From: Ilyobacter_A sp963668015
GTDB taxonomy: Bacteria > Fusobacteriota > Fusobacteriia > Fusobacteriales > Fusobacteriaceae
DNA length: 64,000 nt
Assembly (NCBI GenBank): GCA_963668015.2
Contig: CAXXCR010000027.1
Location: 1-64,000, forward strand
Direction: 5' to 3'
Below are positions 1-8,758 of the stretch, in pieces (position 1 is the stretch's first letter; every line of letters begins with the position of its first letter). The notes under the pieces were generated by a model. That model saw only the letters and a list, made by a program, of their open reading frames with translations. It did no database searches and was not told the DNA's origin. Both the position numbers and the translations under genes were made by a program.

Positions 1-460
1 TTCTATTTTTGTTCTGCCTCTCAATATTTATTATGTGTTCCGTGTATGACACCCCCTCAAGTATGGCAAGCCTGGTTCTTACAAAACGATTCCAAGGAAA
101 TTTTTTCCAATACAGCTTCAATCCTGCATTCAACTGGTAGGTATCCTCTTCCGTCAACTTGGTAGGGATGGCATACTCATCGTCTGGATCCTTTATGTCC
201 TGATAGTGCCAAAAAAAGCCACCCATAAGAGTAATATCTATAGGCTTGCCCTTATAATCTCTGGCTATATATTTTTCCAGCTGTATACCGTCAAAACTTC
301 CATCCTGCCTGTCTTTTTCATAGGTGTTATTTAAAATTATCTGACTTAAATCAGAATATGTTGCCTCACCGTGTATTATTCTAAATATATATTCCGGTTC
401 TTGGGCTGCTAACAAGCTGAAATTAACTGCAAAAATTAAAAAAACAAGTATATTTCTCAC
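1..460 (-). CDS. Secreted, probably outer-membrane beta-barrel protein (partial)
   Basis: The gene runs off the left edge; 153 codons from its start are visible. GTG at 458-460 is the best start: AGGGG lies 8 nt upstream and the first 20 residues form a signal peptide ending ...SLLAAQ. A second in-frame GTG at 464-466 is too close to that ribosome site. The mature part alternates polar and aromatic residues and has a conserved-looking segment FPWNRFVRTRLAILEGVSYT near residue 125, as in uncharacterised beta-barrel proteins of Gram-negative bacteria. That family link is from memory and is weak. It is convergent with nothing visible and follows the DUF1385 gene on the same strand. No catalytic residue can be assigned from the partial sequence. 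Confidence 0.6.
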   Translation of the reverse strand, partial: MRNILVFLIFAVNFSLLAAQEPEYIFRIIHGEATYSDLSQIILNNTYEKDRQDGSFDGIQLEKYIARDYKGKPIDITLMGGFFWHYQDIKDPDDEYAIPTKLTEEDTYQLNAGLKLYWKKFPWNRFVRTRLAILEGVSYTEHIINIERQNKNR

Positions 461-511
461 AAGCACAACCCCTATCTAAAAATAATAAAGGAGATGCTAA
501 AAAGCAACTCC

Positions 512-1420
512 CTACTCACATATTTCCCTTGCATTTTCTACTTCTTCTCCAAGTGCAACTTTTAGCGCTACCAAGCTGACTTCCAGTTGGTCCATATCCG
601 GCTCCTGAGTAGTTATTTTTTGCAGTGCCAAACCTGGTCTGGCAATAGCCTTTATAAGTTTTTTATCCAGATTTTTGCTGCTATACCTTTGGAACTCATA
701 GGATATTCCTGCTATTAAAGGCATAAACCCTACTCTCAATACTACTCTTAAAAGTTGCTTCTTCAAAAGTGTATCTGGCTGCGGTATAATGTAATCCATA
801 ACGGAAAACAGTATTATACTACAAAACATAACTATCAGTAAAAAACTTGTACCACATCTCGGATGAAGTGTTGTATATTTTTTTGCACACTCTTTTTTTA
901 ATTCTTCACAATTTTCATATGCATATATGGATTTATGCTCTGCACCATGATACTCATACAGCCTCTTAATATCCTTTGAAAAAGAAAGTAATTTTATGTA
1001 TGATACAAAAATAACCAGCCTAAATATAGCTTCCATTATGTTTGAGTAAACTCTGTTACTTGGAAATATAAATCCGCCTACAAGTGACGGTATTACCATG
1101 AACAATCCTATTCCAAGTGCCATGGCAAAAACGACGGTCAACATCAAATGAAAATCATTTAATTCCTCTTCATCTTCATCATTTTGATTTGCAGCAAAGG
1201 TAAGTTCTCTGGTACCCATTACAAGTGCTTCATAAAGAACTACGCCGCCTCTTATAAATGGAACTTTAGACATAAATTTATTTTTTCTGGTAATCTCTTT
1301 TTTTCTGTAAACTATCTCACCGCTGTTTTTTCTCACTGCTGTAGCTATGCATTCAGGACCCTTCATCATAACACCTTCTATAACGGCCTGTCCTCCAACA
1401 TTGACACAGTTTTTATTCAT
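512..1420 (-). CDS. DUF1385 (YqhQ-like) membrane protein
   Basis: A 302-residue integral membrane protein of the DUF1385 family (YqhQ in Bacillus), often described as a predicted metal-dependent enzyme of unknown reaction. Family hallmarks are visible: the N-terminal GGQAVIEGVMMKG block (9-21), HGAEHK at 158-163 and HPRCGTS at 186-192. The His, Glu and Cys of these blocks are the obvious metal-ligand candidates. Hydrophobic segments lie near residues 91-119, 131-148 and 193-213, so the conserved motifs sit next to membrane helices. Full length for the family. A good promoter lies upstream (1453-1480), so it is probably transcribed alone or with the next minus-strand gene at 1-460. Function cannot be stated. 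Confidence 0.85.
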   Translation of the reverse strand: MNKNCVNVGGQAVIEGVMMKGPECIATAVRKNSGEIVYRKKEITRKNKFMSKVPFIRGGVVLYEALVMGTRELTFAANQNDEDEEELNDFHLMLTVVFAMALGIGLFMVIPSLVGGFIFPSNRVYSNIMEAIFRLVIFVSYIKLLSFSKDIKRLYEYHGAEHKSIYAYENCEELKKECAKKYTTLHPRCGTSFLLIVMFCSIILFSVMDYIIPQPDTLLKKQLLRVVLRVGFMPLIAGISYEFQRYSSKNLDKKLIKAIARPGLALQKITTQEPDMDQLEVSLVALKVALGEEVENAREICE

Positions 1421-1452
1421 AATTACCCACCTTTTTAATTTTATCTTTCTAA

Positions 1453-1480
1453 ATTATACCATATCTAACTAAAAATTCAA
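1453..1480 (-). promoter_or_regulatory. Sigma-70 promoter of the DUF1385 gene
   Basis: Read on the minus strand: TTGAAT (1475-1480), 16-nt spacer, then TATAAT (1453-1458) preceded by TGG, an extended -10. It lies about 30 nt upstream of the start codon. Confidence 0.6.
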
Positions 1481-1749
1481 AACCGGCTTTCATCTCATTT
1501 GACACAGCTCTAAAAATATGGTATTTACTACTTAGGAACTAATTTATTCTGACAAATAACACATAATTCTTGAAAATATAAAAGTATTTACTGATGATTA
1601 ACGTGCGTATAGTTATTTTTTTATGTAAAATCCTTAAAGTTCTAACGCTCATATTTTGCAGGTAAACCCTGCTTTTTTATTTGCATACTATACCTTAATG
1701 TATTACTTCATCTATAAATCTTTAATAAACAAGATGCTAAGGAGGATTT
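1481..1749. other. Intergenic region with one terminator-like hairpin
   Basis: AT-rich gap between divergent genes. The only clear structure is a plus-strand hairpin at 1658-1672 (GCAGG, loop TAAAC, CCTGC) followed by six T at 1673-1678, an intrinsic-terminator shape about 75 nt before the next start codon. It could end a short leader or small RNA or attenuate the downstream gene. No known riboswitch motif was recognised. The ribosome site AAGGAGG is at 1739-1745. Confidence 0.4.
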
Positions 1750-2379
1750 ATGTTAAAAATATTTAATTCCAAAGTTTACGGACTAGAAGAAAGTATAATC
1801 GCAAGTGGTTATCCTATGAAAAGCAATGAAATCAAAGAGTGGGGGGATGCACCAACTCTTGCTGAAGCTGATTATAGGAGAGGTGAAAAGCTTGGAACCG
1901 TACCAACCGGTACAGGACATGATAACTACCTAAAAGGTATCATTGTACAGTTCGATGTAACTTATCCAAACTATTGGACGCCACAGTTTCAAAGATACCA
2001 TTTTGCTGACATAGTTAGTTCCACAAGCAAAATGCACAGACTAACCAAAATGGATGTAGCTCAATGCTGTAATAAATACGTTGATGAAGTTGTAATTGAA
2101 AATCTAAATAAATGGATTGATATCTACAATAGTTTCGAAGCAGGGGCAGAAGATATAAACATTAACGGAAAAGGTTTTTCAAAGTATGAAGTTTTTATGA
2201 AAATTATTTCAAACACACCTATGGGATTTGAACAGACGATGAGGGTGACTACTTCGTACCTGCAGCTTAAAACCATATACCTTCAAAGGAAACACCATAA
2301 ATTGAAAGAGGACTGGGGGTCATTTTGCCTCTGGTGCGAATCTTTACCTCACTTTAACGAACTTTGTTTAAGTAAATAA
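1750..2379 (+). CDS. Orphan protein resembling a divergent ThyX (flavin thymidylate synthase fold)
   Basis: A 209-residue soluble protein with a strong ribosome site and ATG start. No confident family assignment. Two segments recall ThyX: GTGHDNYLKGIIVQF (54-68), then QFQRYH (79-84) followed by spaced serines and MHR (96-98), comparable with the ThyX block QxxRHRxxSxNExSxRY; and the C-terminal MRVTTSYLQLKTIYLQRKHH (about 164-183), comparable with the ThyX helix NxRxLxxFLxLRxxxHAQ. The RHR motif is not intact (RYH), so flavin-dependent methylation cannot be assumed. It stands alone on the plus strand between minus-strand operons and ends in a two-way terminator shared with hflC, which fits an acquired gene. 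A phage-type nucleotide protein is the alternative. Confidence 0.55.
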   Translation: MLKIFNSKVYGLEESIIASGYPMKSNEIKEWGDAPTLAEADYRRGEKLGTVPTGTGHDNYLKGIIVQFDVTYPNYWTPQFQRYHFADIVSSTSKMHRLTKMDVAQCCNKYVDEVVIENLNKWIDIYNSFEAGAEDININGKGFSKYEVFMKIISNTPMGFEQTMRVTTSYLQLKTIYLQRKHHKLKEDWGSFCLWCESLPHFNELCLSK

Positions 2380-2409
2380 ATTATCCCGGGAATATTCCCG
2401 GGATAATTT
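2378..2409. terminator. Two-way terminator
   Basis: Perfect 16-bp palindrome: AAATTATCCCGGGAAT followed by its exact complement. It overlaps the last bases of the plus-strand ThyX-like gene and the stop region of hflC, so it serves both converging genes. Confidence 0.85.
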
Positions 2410-3265
2410 ATTTTCCACTCTCTAAGATTTTCCAGAGTTCGGAATCACTAGACATTATAAATTTGTTTTTTCCTGTTCCTTTTAAAACCTTCTCATATGC
2501 AGATAAAGTCCGCACATATTTATAAAATTCAGGATCTTTGTTATATGCATCTGCATATATTTTTAACGCCTCTGCATCTCCTTCACCTTTTATAAGCTCT
2601 GCTTGTTTATACGCATTCGCCAAAATCACCGTCTTCTGTCTTTCTGCATCAGATTTTATTTCAAGCATCTTTTCTTGACCTTCAGCCCTATATTTCTTCG
2701 CCTGCTGATGTCTTTCGGCTTCCATTCTTTTGTATACATTTTCCTCATTTTGTTTTGGCAGCTCCGCTCTCTTTATTCTCACATCTACTATTTCTATTCC
2801 AAGCAGCTTAGCTTTTTCGGCACTACTCTCACTTACCCTTTTCATTATCTCTTCTCTTTTGATCGCTATTGTGTCATTAAAAGTATATTTTGCCACTTTT
2901 TCTCTCAGCTCAGAGTATACTATATCATCCAACCTAGCTTGGGCGCCGCTTATATTTTGAACTGTCTGTAAAAATAAAAGCGGATCAACTATTTTCCATC
3001 TGGCATAGTTATCCATTACTATATTTTTTTTGTCTTGGGTTATTAGCTCTTTTGGGTCTGAATCATAATTCAAAAGCCTCTTATCAAAACGTCTTACTTC
3101 ATCCGTAAAAGGTACCTTTACATGAAGTCCGGCTTTCTGAATAGGATCACCTATAGGCCTACCAAATCTAAGAACAATTGCACTTTCCACTTCACTCACT
3201 TGAAAAAGAGCTGTATAGGCTAAAATCGCTGCCAAAATTAAAACTACTGAAATTACTTTTTTCAT
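2408..3265 (-). CDS. hflC: HflC, SPFH-domain modulator of FtsH
   Basis: A 285-residue membrane-anchored band-7/SPFH protein. An N-terminal hydrophobic anchor (about 4-20) is followed by VSEVESAIVLRFGRPIGD, then the SPFH core and an Ala/Glu-rich coiled region (about 185-240) typical of HflC. With HflK it forms a large cage around the membrane protease FtsH and limits its degradation of membrane proteins. It overlaps hflK by 4 bp, so the two are translationally coupled and made in similar amounts. Length is slightly below E. coli HflC (334). It ends the radA-disA-hflK-hflC unit. Confidence 0.93.
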   Translation of the reverse strand: MKKVISVVLILAAILAYTALFQVSEVESAIVLRFGRPIGDPIQKAGLHVKVPFTDEVRRFDKRLLNYDSDPKELITQDKKNIVMDNYARWKIVDPLLFLQTVQNISGAQARLDDIVYSELREKVAKYTFNDTIAIKREEIMKRVSESSAEKAKLLGIEIVDVRIKRAELPKQNEENVYKRMEAERHQQAKKYRAEGQEKMLEIKSDAERQKTVILANAYKQAELIKGEGDAEALKIYADAYNKDPEFYKYVRTLSAYEKVLKGTGKNKFIMSSDSELWKILESGK

Positions 3266-4266
3266 TTTGAAACAGCCCCTTTCTCATCTAGTATATTAAA
3301 AATCCCACTTTCCAAATCCTTATCTATTATAACCTTATCCACGTTAGGCATTACTTTCTCAAGTGTTTCTAAATAAAGTCTGGTTCTCGTAACCTCTTTT
3401 CCCAAACTGTAATTTTCGTAAAGTTTTAAGAATTTAGCTACGTCACCCTCCGCCTCTTTCATCCTCTTTTCTTTATACGCAGAAGCTTCATTTAAAAGCT
3501 TTTTTGCCTCTCCTCGAGCCTTTGGTAGTACATCGTTTAAATAACCGTTTGCTTCATTTATATACCTTACCCTGTCCTCCCTTGCACTTGCCACATCTTT
3601 AAATGCACCTATAACTTGTGTCGGGGGCTGAACATCCTGAAGTTGCACTGCGATTACCTGTATTCCACTCTCATATTTATCTAGTAACTCCTGTAACTGT
3701 TCTCTTGTTTCAAACTGAATTCTGTCTTTACCAACCGTTAAAGTCTCCTCAAGATTACTTCTTCCGACAACCTGTCTAAGGCTTGCTTCTGAAGCATCCT
3801 TTATCATCATATAGGGGTCTCTTAAATTAAATAGGTACTTCAAAGGATCTTCTATTTTATACTGCACAATAAAATCTATATCCAATATATTTTCGTCACC
3901 TGTGAGCATTAAGGATTCTTCTTTTACATTTTTATACCTAGCAGGTGGACCTATCTCAACAGTTCTAAACCCTACCTCAACCCTGTAAACTTTTGTTGTC
4001 TTTAGTTTTACAACTCTGGCTATCGGTCTGGGAAAATACCAGTGAATTCCAGGACCGGCACTTTTTAAATATTTTCCAAATCTAAGTATTATCCCTTCTT
4101 CATCAGGACCTACCGAAAAAATTCCAGTAGCCAGATACAAAACTATTACGGCCATTACGGCTAATTTACCGAAACCTCCAAAAAATTGATTAAACTTTTG
4201 TTTCAACTCGTCTATCTTTTCAAAATTCTGAAACATATTTTCATTATAGTTGGAATCATTTTTCAT
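3262..4266 (-). CDS. hflK: HflK, SPFH-domain modulator of FtsH
   Basis: A 334-residue partner of HflC. The short Asn/Lys-rich cytoplasmic N-terminus lacks the long Gly/Pro-rich tail of proteobacterial HflK. A single transmembrane segment (about 34-53) leads into VGPDEEGIILRFGKYLK, the SPFH core with the VQYKIEDPLKYLFN block, and an Ala/Glu-rich helical part from about residue 230. Start ATG is preceded by AGGAGAG at a good distance. It lies 12 bp from disA and overlaps hflC by 4 bp. Confidence 0.93.
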   Translation of the reverse strand: MKNDSNYNENMFQNFEKIDELKQKFNQFFGGFGKLAVMAVIVLYLATGIFSVGPDEEGIILRFGKYLKSAGPGIHWYFPRPIARVVKLKTTKVYRVEVGFRTVEIGPPARYKNVKEESLMLTGDENILDIDFIVQYKIEDPLKYLFNLRDPYMMIKDASEASLRQVVGRSNLEETLTVGKDRIQFETREQLQELLDKYESGIQVIAVQLQDVQPPTQVIGAFKDVASAREDRVRYINEANGYLNDVLPKARGEAKKLLNEASAYKEKRMKEAEGDVAKFLKLYENYSLGKEVTRTRLYLETLEKVMPNVDKVIIDKDLESGIFNILDEKGAVSK

Positions 4267-4278
4267 AATTCATCTCTC

Positions 4279-5343
4279 CTATCTTTCAAGTTCGGTAGTA
4301 AATTTTAGTCTTTTCATACCATTTTTAATTGACCTAGCTTTAAACTTGCTAATCCCTTTTAATTCGGCTAACTCCTCTAAGTTAGCGTCCTGAATAGCAT
4401 TTAAATCATCAAATCTGTCTACAATCCCATCTATATCTTTTTTGTTTAACCTCATTATTTTACCCAAAACTCTGTAACCCTTGGCTGTGACTTTATTGTC
4501 TAGAGCCGTAGCTCTCTTGCTGTGCCCCAATATAAATGATATATTTTCCAGTTCCAGTAACTCTTCATCGCTTAATTTTGATAAATCTTCATCTAAAGTT
4601 TTAAAGTCCAATTCACCTTTTTCAGGATTATAGTAATCTTTTATGAAGTTTTGCATCTCGTCTTCTACACCCTTTAGAAGCTCTTCAAGCTGCATATTTA
4701 TCAATCTACCCTCTGTCCCTAGTTCCACTATATAATGTTTCACCTCGTTTGAAATCCTGAACAGCATTTCAAACCTCTGCAGAACAGTGGTTACTTCATA
4801 CATAGTTACTATATCGTCAAACTCCATTAAAGTCACATTTGCAAGAGCCTTATCCAGAACACTTTTATATCTTTCCAGGGTTTTTATTGCCTGATTCGCT
4901 TCGCTCATTATATCAGGAATATTTCTAAGTTGGTACTTTAGATCTTCCTTATATAAGGTTATACGATTTCTTTTCTCGGAAATTGCTATAACAAGATTTC
5001 CTGTCTGTCTCGCCACCCTCTGAGCAGTTCTATGCCTTGTCCCACTTTCTGATGTTGGTATAAACGAATCTGGCTGCATATGCACGTTGGCATATAATAT
5101 CTTTTCCGCAGAACAGTCAAGTATTATGGCTCCGTCCATTTTGGCTAATTCATATACCCTCTGAGGAGTATAAGAACAGTTTATGAAGAACCCTCCGTCA
5201 ACCATATTCAGTATTTCCTCGTCATCACCTATAACTATTAGAGCTCCTGTTCCAGCATCTAATATATTGTTCAACCCCTCCCTTATACGTGTTCCAGGTG
5301 CCACGTAAGAAAGGATCCCTATAATCTCTTCATTCCCCTGCAT
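4279..5343 (-). CDS. disA: DisA, DNA-integrity scanning diadenylate cyclase
   Basis: A 354-residue enzyme that makes cyclic di-AMP from two ATP and scans DNA for branched structures. The N-terminal DAC domain shows the two catalytic motifs: DGA at 70-72 and RHR at 103-105 within SGTRHRTAQRVARQTG. A helical linker follows, then a C-terminal helix-hairpin-helix DNA-binding region (LAELKGISKFKARSIKNGM, about 325-345). Full length. It follows radA by 1 bp; radA-disA is a conserved pair in Firmicutes and Fusobacteria, tying the c-di-AMP signal to recombination intermediates. Both stand just upstream of hflKC. Confidence 0.96.
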   Translation of the reverse strand: MQGNEEIIGILSYVAPGTRIREGLNNILDAGTGALIVIGDDEEILNMVDGGFFINCSYTPQRVYELAKMDGAIILDCSAEKILYANVHMQPDSFIPTSESGTRHRTAQRVARQTGNLVIAISEKRNRITLYKEDLKYQLRNIPDIMSEANQAIKTLERYKSVLDKALANVTLMEFDDIVTMYEVTTVLQRFEMLFRISNEVKHYIVELGTEGRLINMQLEELLKGVEDEMQNFIKDYYNPEKGELDFKTLDEDLSKLSDEELLELENISFILGHSKRATALDNKVTAKGYRVLGKIMRLNKKDIDGIVDRFDDLNAIQDANLEELAELKGISKFKARSIKNGMKRLKFTTELER

Positions 5344-5344
5344 A

Positions 5345-6703
5345 TCAATTCATCCTCTCCAGCATTTCATTTAGATTTTTCAAAAAAATTATTTTTAAAT
5401 TATATTTCTTGCTATCTATCTCTCTTTTATTGGCATATGGAGCGTAAACACCTGAAAATCCTAGTTTTTCAAGTTCTTTAAGTCTTTTATTTATAAAAGA
5501 AACTTTTCTTATCTCGCCTCTTAAACCAAGTTCTCCTATAGCGGCTATCTTTTGGCTTATAGGAAATTCCCTGTGGGCTGATACAGCTGACACTATAAAT
5601 CCCAAGTCTGCCGAAATATCCCGTACAGACAATCCTCCTGGTATATTTACAAATACATCTTTACTGGTTAGATTCAAACCAAGTTTTCTCTCAATTATGG
5701 CATTTAATATCTGCAATCTGTTCCTGTCAAATCCCTGAACTACCCTCTTTGGCATTCCAAACGGGGAGTCCGAGAGGAGGGTTTGAACTTCCAAAAGGAA
5801 TACCTTAGACCCTTCCAGAACAGGTACGACTATACTACCTATATTTTTTTCCTCTCTGTCACTGAGAAAAAATTCAGAAGGATTTTTTACTTCGGTCATA
5901 CCATTTTCTTCCATATTGAATATACCGATCTCATTGGTAGAGCCAAACCTGTTTTTTTCAGATCTCAATATTCTATAAAAAAAATCTTCTTCACCCTCAA
6001 AGTTTAAAACTGCGTCAACCATATGTTCTAAAAGTTTCGGACCGGCTATTTTTCCGTCTTTTGTCACATGACCAACTATAAAAAATGATATCCCGTTTAA
6101 CTTAGCCAGCTCCACTATTTTTAAGGTGCACTCTCTTATTTGACTTATGCTTCCTGGTATAGATCCCTGTTCACTGCTGTAAACTGTCTGTATCGAATCT
6201 ATTACCACCACTTTTGGTTTTTTAGTAACTACATAATGATAGATTTTATCCATCTCGGTTTCAGCCATCAAGTATAAATTTTCTGATGCTATTTCAAGCC
6301 TCTTCGCCCTATGTTTTACCTGCCCTACGGATTCTTCTCCAGATATATACAGAACTTCACTTGATCTTGCATATTCATTTAAAACCTGCAGCAGAAGTGT
6401 GGATTTTCCTATCCCAGGGCTTCCTGTTAAAAGTACTACCTCTCCTTCTACCAGTCCGCCTCCTAGAACCCTGTCAAACTCGTTAAAACTAGTCTTCTGC
6501 CTCTTGGTAGCTTCCTGGACATCCACCTCATTAAGGCGGTATACTTTCAAATCATCTAATCCTTGTTTGATTTTCGTACTGCCTTTTTTTAATTCTATTT
6601 CTTCCAGGCTTCCCCAGCTGCTACAGTTTGGGCATTTCCCAACCCATTTTGGGCTTTCATAAGCACATTCAGAGCAAACATAGATTTTTTTGTCCTTAGC
6701 CAT
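5345..6703 (-). CDS. radA: RadA/Sms, branch-migration DNA repair ATPase
   Basis: A 452-residue RecA-like ATPase that helps process recombination intermediates. It starts with a four-cysteine zinc finger (C10, C13, C24, C27), then Walker A GSPGIGKST (94-102), Walker B near VVVIDSIQTV, the RadA-specific KNRFG motif near residue 250, and a C-terminal Lon-protease-like domain (VFVNIPGGLSVRDISADLG region) that is not proteolytic in this family. Full length. It is first in the radA-disA-hflK-hflC unit; an AT-rich inverted repeat lies in the 81-bp gap upstream. Confidence 0.96.
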   Translation of the reverse strand: MAKDKKIYVCSECAYESPKWVGKCPNCSSWGSLEEIELKKGSTKIKQGLDDLKVYRLNEVDVQEATKRQKTSFNEFDRVLGGGLVEGEVVLLTGSPGIGKSTLLLQVLNEYARSSEVLYISGEESVGQVKHRAKRLEIASENLYLMAETEMDKIYHYVVTKKPKVVVIDSIQTVYSSEQGSIPGSISQIRECTLKIVELAKLNGISFFIVGHVTKDGKIAGPKLLEHMVDAVLNFEGEEDFFYRILRSEKNRFGSTNEIGIFNMEENGMTEVKNPSEFFLSDREEKNIGSIVVPVLEGSKVFLLEVQTLLSDSPFGMPKRVVQGFDRNRLQILNAIIERKLGLNLTSKDVFVNIPGGLSVRDISADLGFIVSAVSAHREFPISQKIAAIGELGLRGEIRKVSFINKRLKELEKLGFSGVYAPYANKREIDSKKYNLKIIFLKNLNEMLERMN

Positions 6704-6731
6704 CTTCCCTGCCTTTTATATAATATAAACA

Positions 6732-6761
6732 AAAAGTAAATAGCCAAAATACTATTTACTT
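6732..6761. repeat. Short inverted repeat upstream of radA
   Basis: AAAGTAAATAG and its exact complement separated by 8 nt, in the gap between coaD and radA. It may be a weak terminator of the coaD unit or a protein-binding site; there is no GC-rich stem and no clear T tract. Confidence 0.4.
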
Positions 6762-6784
6762 TATACTCACTATTCAAAAATATC

Positions 6785-7288
6785 CTATTTTTTCTTTCTA
6801 AGCTGAACTTTATTTTGCAAATCCTCTACTATCTCTTTATTTACAAATTCTTCTAAGTCGCCTCCGAATCTTGCAATTTCCCTTACTATACTAGAGCTTA
6901 TATACAGGTTTTCTCTCGATGCAGGCAGAAATATGGTTTCTATCTCTCCTGATGAAAGTGTCTTATTAGCCAATGCTATTTGCAGCTCATACTCATAGTC
7001 TGAGACAGCTCTTAGTCCTCTTACTATTATGTTGGAATCATTCTTTTTCATAAAATCAACCAAAAGCCCTTCAAAGCATTGCACCTCTATATTTTCTATA
7101 TCTGTAGTGACTTTTTTCAGCATCTCTTTTCTTTCTTCCAGATCAAACCAATATGTTTTATTTGTATTGTTTAAAACTCCAACTATAACTTTGTCAAACA
7201 TATGAAGTGCCCTGTGAATTATATCTACATGACCCTTTGTAACTGGGTCAAAACTGCCTGCGTACACTGCTACTTTTTTCAATCCCAT
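6785..7288 (-). CDS. coaD: Phosphopantetheine adenylyltransferase
   Basis: About 165 residues. It transfers AMP from ATP to 4'-phosphopantetheine, the fourth step of coenzyme A synthesis, and so supports the acyl-carrier and acyl-CoA chemistry encoded nearby. The nucleotidyltransferase signature is clear: AVYAGSFDPVTKGHVDII at the N-terminus (the T/HxGH element is TKGH) and the ISSSIVREIARFGG motif (about 131-144) that binds ATP. Start is uncertain: GTG (7291), ATG (7288) and TTG (7282) are clustered directly after the rng stop codon, and AGGTG best fits the TTG. Full length for CoaD. Confidence 0.93.
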   Translation of the reverse strand: MGLKKVAVYAGSFDPVTKGHVDIIHRALHMFDKVIVGVLNNTNKTYWFDLEERKEMLKKVTTDIENIEVQCFEGLLVDFMKKNDSNIIVRGLRAVSDYEYELQIALANKTLSSGEIETIFLPASRENLYISSSIVREIARFGGDLEEFVNKEIVEDLQNKVQLRKKK

Positions 7289-7291
7289 CAC

Positions 7292-8758
7292 CTATATTTC
7301 TAAAATAAGTTCGTAATCTTCTACACCCTTATCCTTAACAAGCTCAAGTTTGAATTTCTTCCCCCTGTCTTTTAAGTAAGAGCTTATAAGTTCTCTGTAT
7401 GTCTCATTTAAAGTTGGGTAAAGTTCCTTTCCAACCTGTACTTTTATCAAAGATATGTCCTCATCACTGGAAGTGTATTTTACTTCACTTATAATATCGT
7501 GAATAATAACATCCTTAGATTTAACGTAGCCGGTACCCCCGCAATGGCTGCATTCCTCTAAAAAATAGTTCAAAAGTGGTCTTCCAACTCTCTTTCTGGT
7601 CATTTCCACCAACCCAAGATCTGTAAAATGAATGACATTATTTTTAACTCTGTCTTTTTTTAGATTTTTTTCCAAGACCTGGAGCACCTTTTTTTTGTCC
7701 TCGTCAACTTTCATGTCTATGAAATCAATAATGATTATACCACTTAAGTTTCTCAGCCTGAGCTGTCTTGGTATCTCTTCTGCAGCCTCCAAGTTGGTTT
7801 CTAATACAGTTTCTTCAAGATTGCAAGATCCTGTATTTTTACCTGTATTAACATCGATACTTATAAGTGCTTCAGTTCTCTGTATAACCAGATATCCGCC
7901 ACAATCAAGCCACACTACTTCTTTAAGTGCTTTCTCAAGTTCAGAATTAACATTATATTCATCAAATATAGCCGTTTTCTCATTGTACAACTCTATCTTT
8001 GTTCTAAAAGAAGTTTCGGAAAATGCACTCAGGTAGTCAATCAACTCCCAGTACTTGACCTCATCATCTATAATAAGCTTGTCGATGTCCTTGGAAAAAA
8101 TATCCCTTCCTATCCTCTGTACCAGGTCATTGTCTTTATAAAGTATCTCCCCTACATTGGCCTTTGTGATCTGACTTTCTATATCATTCCACTTTTTTAT
8201 TAAATATTCAATCTCTTTTTCAAAGTGGATTTCACTCTTGCCCTCTGCAGCTGTCCTTATTATTACACCTACATTTTCAGGTTTTACTTCTCTTAATATA
8301 TCTTCCAGCCTTTTACGTTCTTCAGGGTCACTTATTTTCTGGGATATTGCTATATAGTCATTGTTGGGCATCAAAACAAGATATTTTCCAGGTATAGTAT
8401 AATGTGTTGTTACACGTGCACCTTTATTTCCCCTTGGTTCTTTTAGTATCTGAACTATTACTTCATCCCCAACATTGAGTATGTCCTCTATAGGCCTCTG
8501 GCTGTTTTTTATGCCATCCAAGTATTTTTCTTCAAATTCTCTCAGATCTTTGACGTATAAAAATGCATTCTTCGCAAGACCTATATCAACAAATGCAGAT
8601 TCCATTCCTGGGAGGATATTGGCTACTCTCCCCTTATAGATGTTTCCGTTTATTCTTTTTTTTTCATCTCTTTGAACAAAAAACTCACTTAGTCTATTGT
8701 CTTCAAGCAATGCAGCCTTTATTTCAAAGTCTTCTACATTGACTATTATCTGTTTCAT
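7292..8758 (-). CDS. rng: Ribonuclease G/E family endoribonuclease
   Basis: About 488 residues. It cleaves single-stranded AU-rich RNA in rRNA maturation and mRNA decay. The N-terminal S1 domain reads GNIYKGRVANILPGMESAFVDIG; the DNase-I-like catalytic core carries the two metal-binding aspartates in ALISIDVNTGKNTG and IIIIDFIDM; the zinc-link CxxC is CSHCGGTGYV (near residue 400). It lacks the long C-terminal scaffold of RNase E, so it is RNase G-like. Two starts exist (8767 and 8758); the second gives the usual MKQIIVNV start. Both overlap the upstream radical SAM gene by at least 35 bp. Confidence 0.92.
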   Translation of the reverse strand: MKQIIVNVEDFEIKAALLEDNRLSEFFVQRDEKKRINGNIYKGRVANILPGMESAFVDIGLAKNAFLYVKDLREFEEKYLDGIKNSQRPIEDILNVGDEVIVQILKEPRGNKGARVTTHYTIPGKYLVLMPNNDYIAISQKISDPEERKRLEDILREVKPENVGVIIRTAAEGKSEIHFEKEIEYLIKKWNDIESQITKANVGEILYKDNDLVQRIGRDIFSKDIDKLIIDDEVKYWELIDYLSAFSETSFRTKIELYNEKTAIFDEYNVNSELEKALKEVVWLDCGGYLVIQRTEALISIDVNTGKNTGSCNLEETVLETNLEAAEEIPRQLRLRNLSGIIIIDFIDMKVDEDKKKVLQVLEKNLKKDRVKNNVIHFTDLGLVEMTRKRVGRPLLNYFLEECSHCGGTGYVKSKDVIIHDIISEVKYTSSDEDISLIKVQVGKELYPTLNETYRELISSYLKDRGKKFKLELVKDKGVEDYELILEI

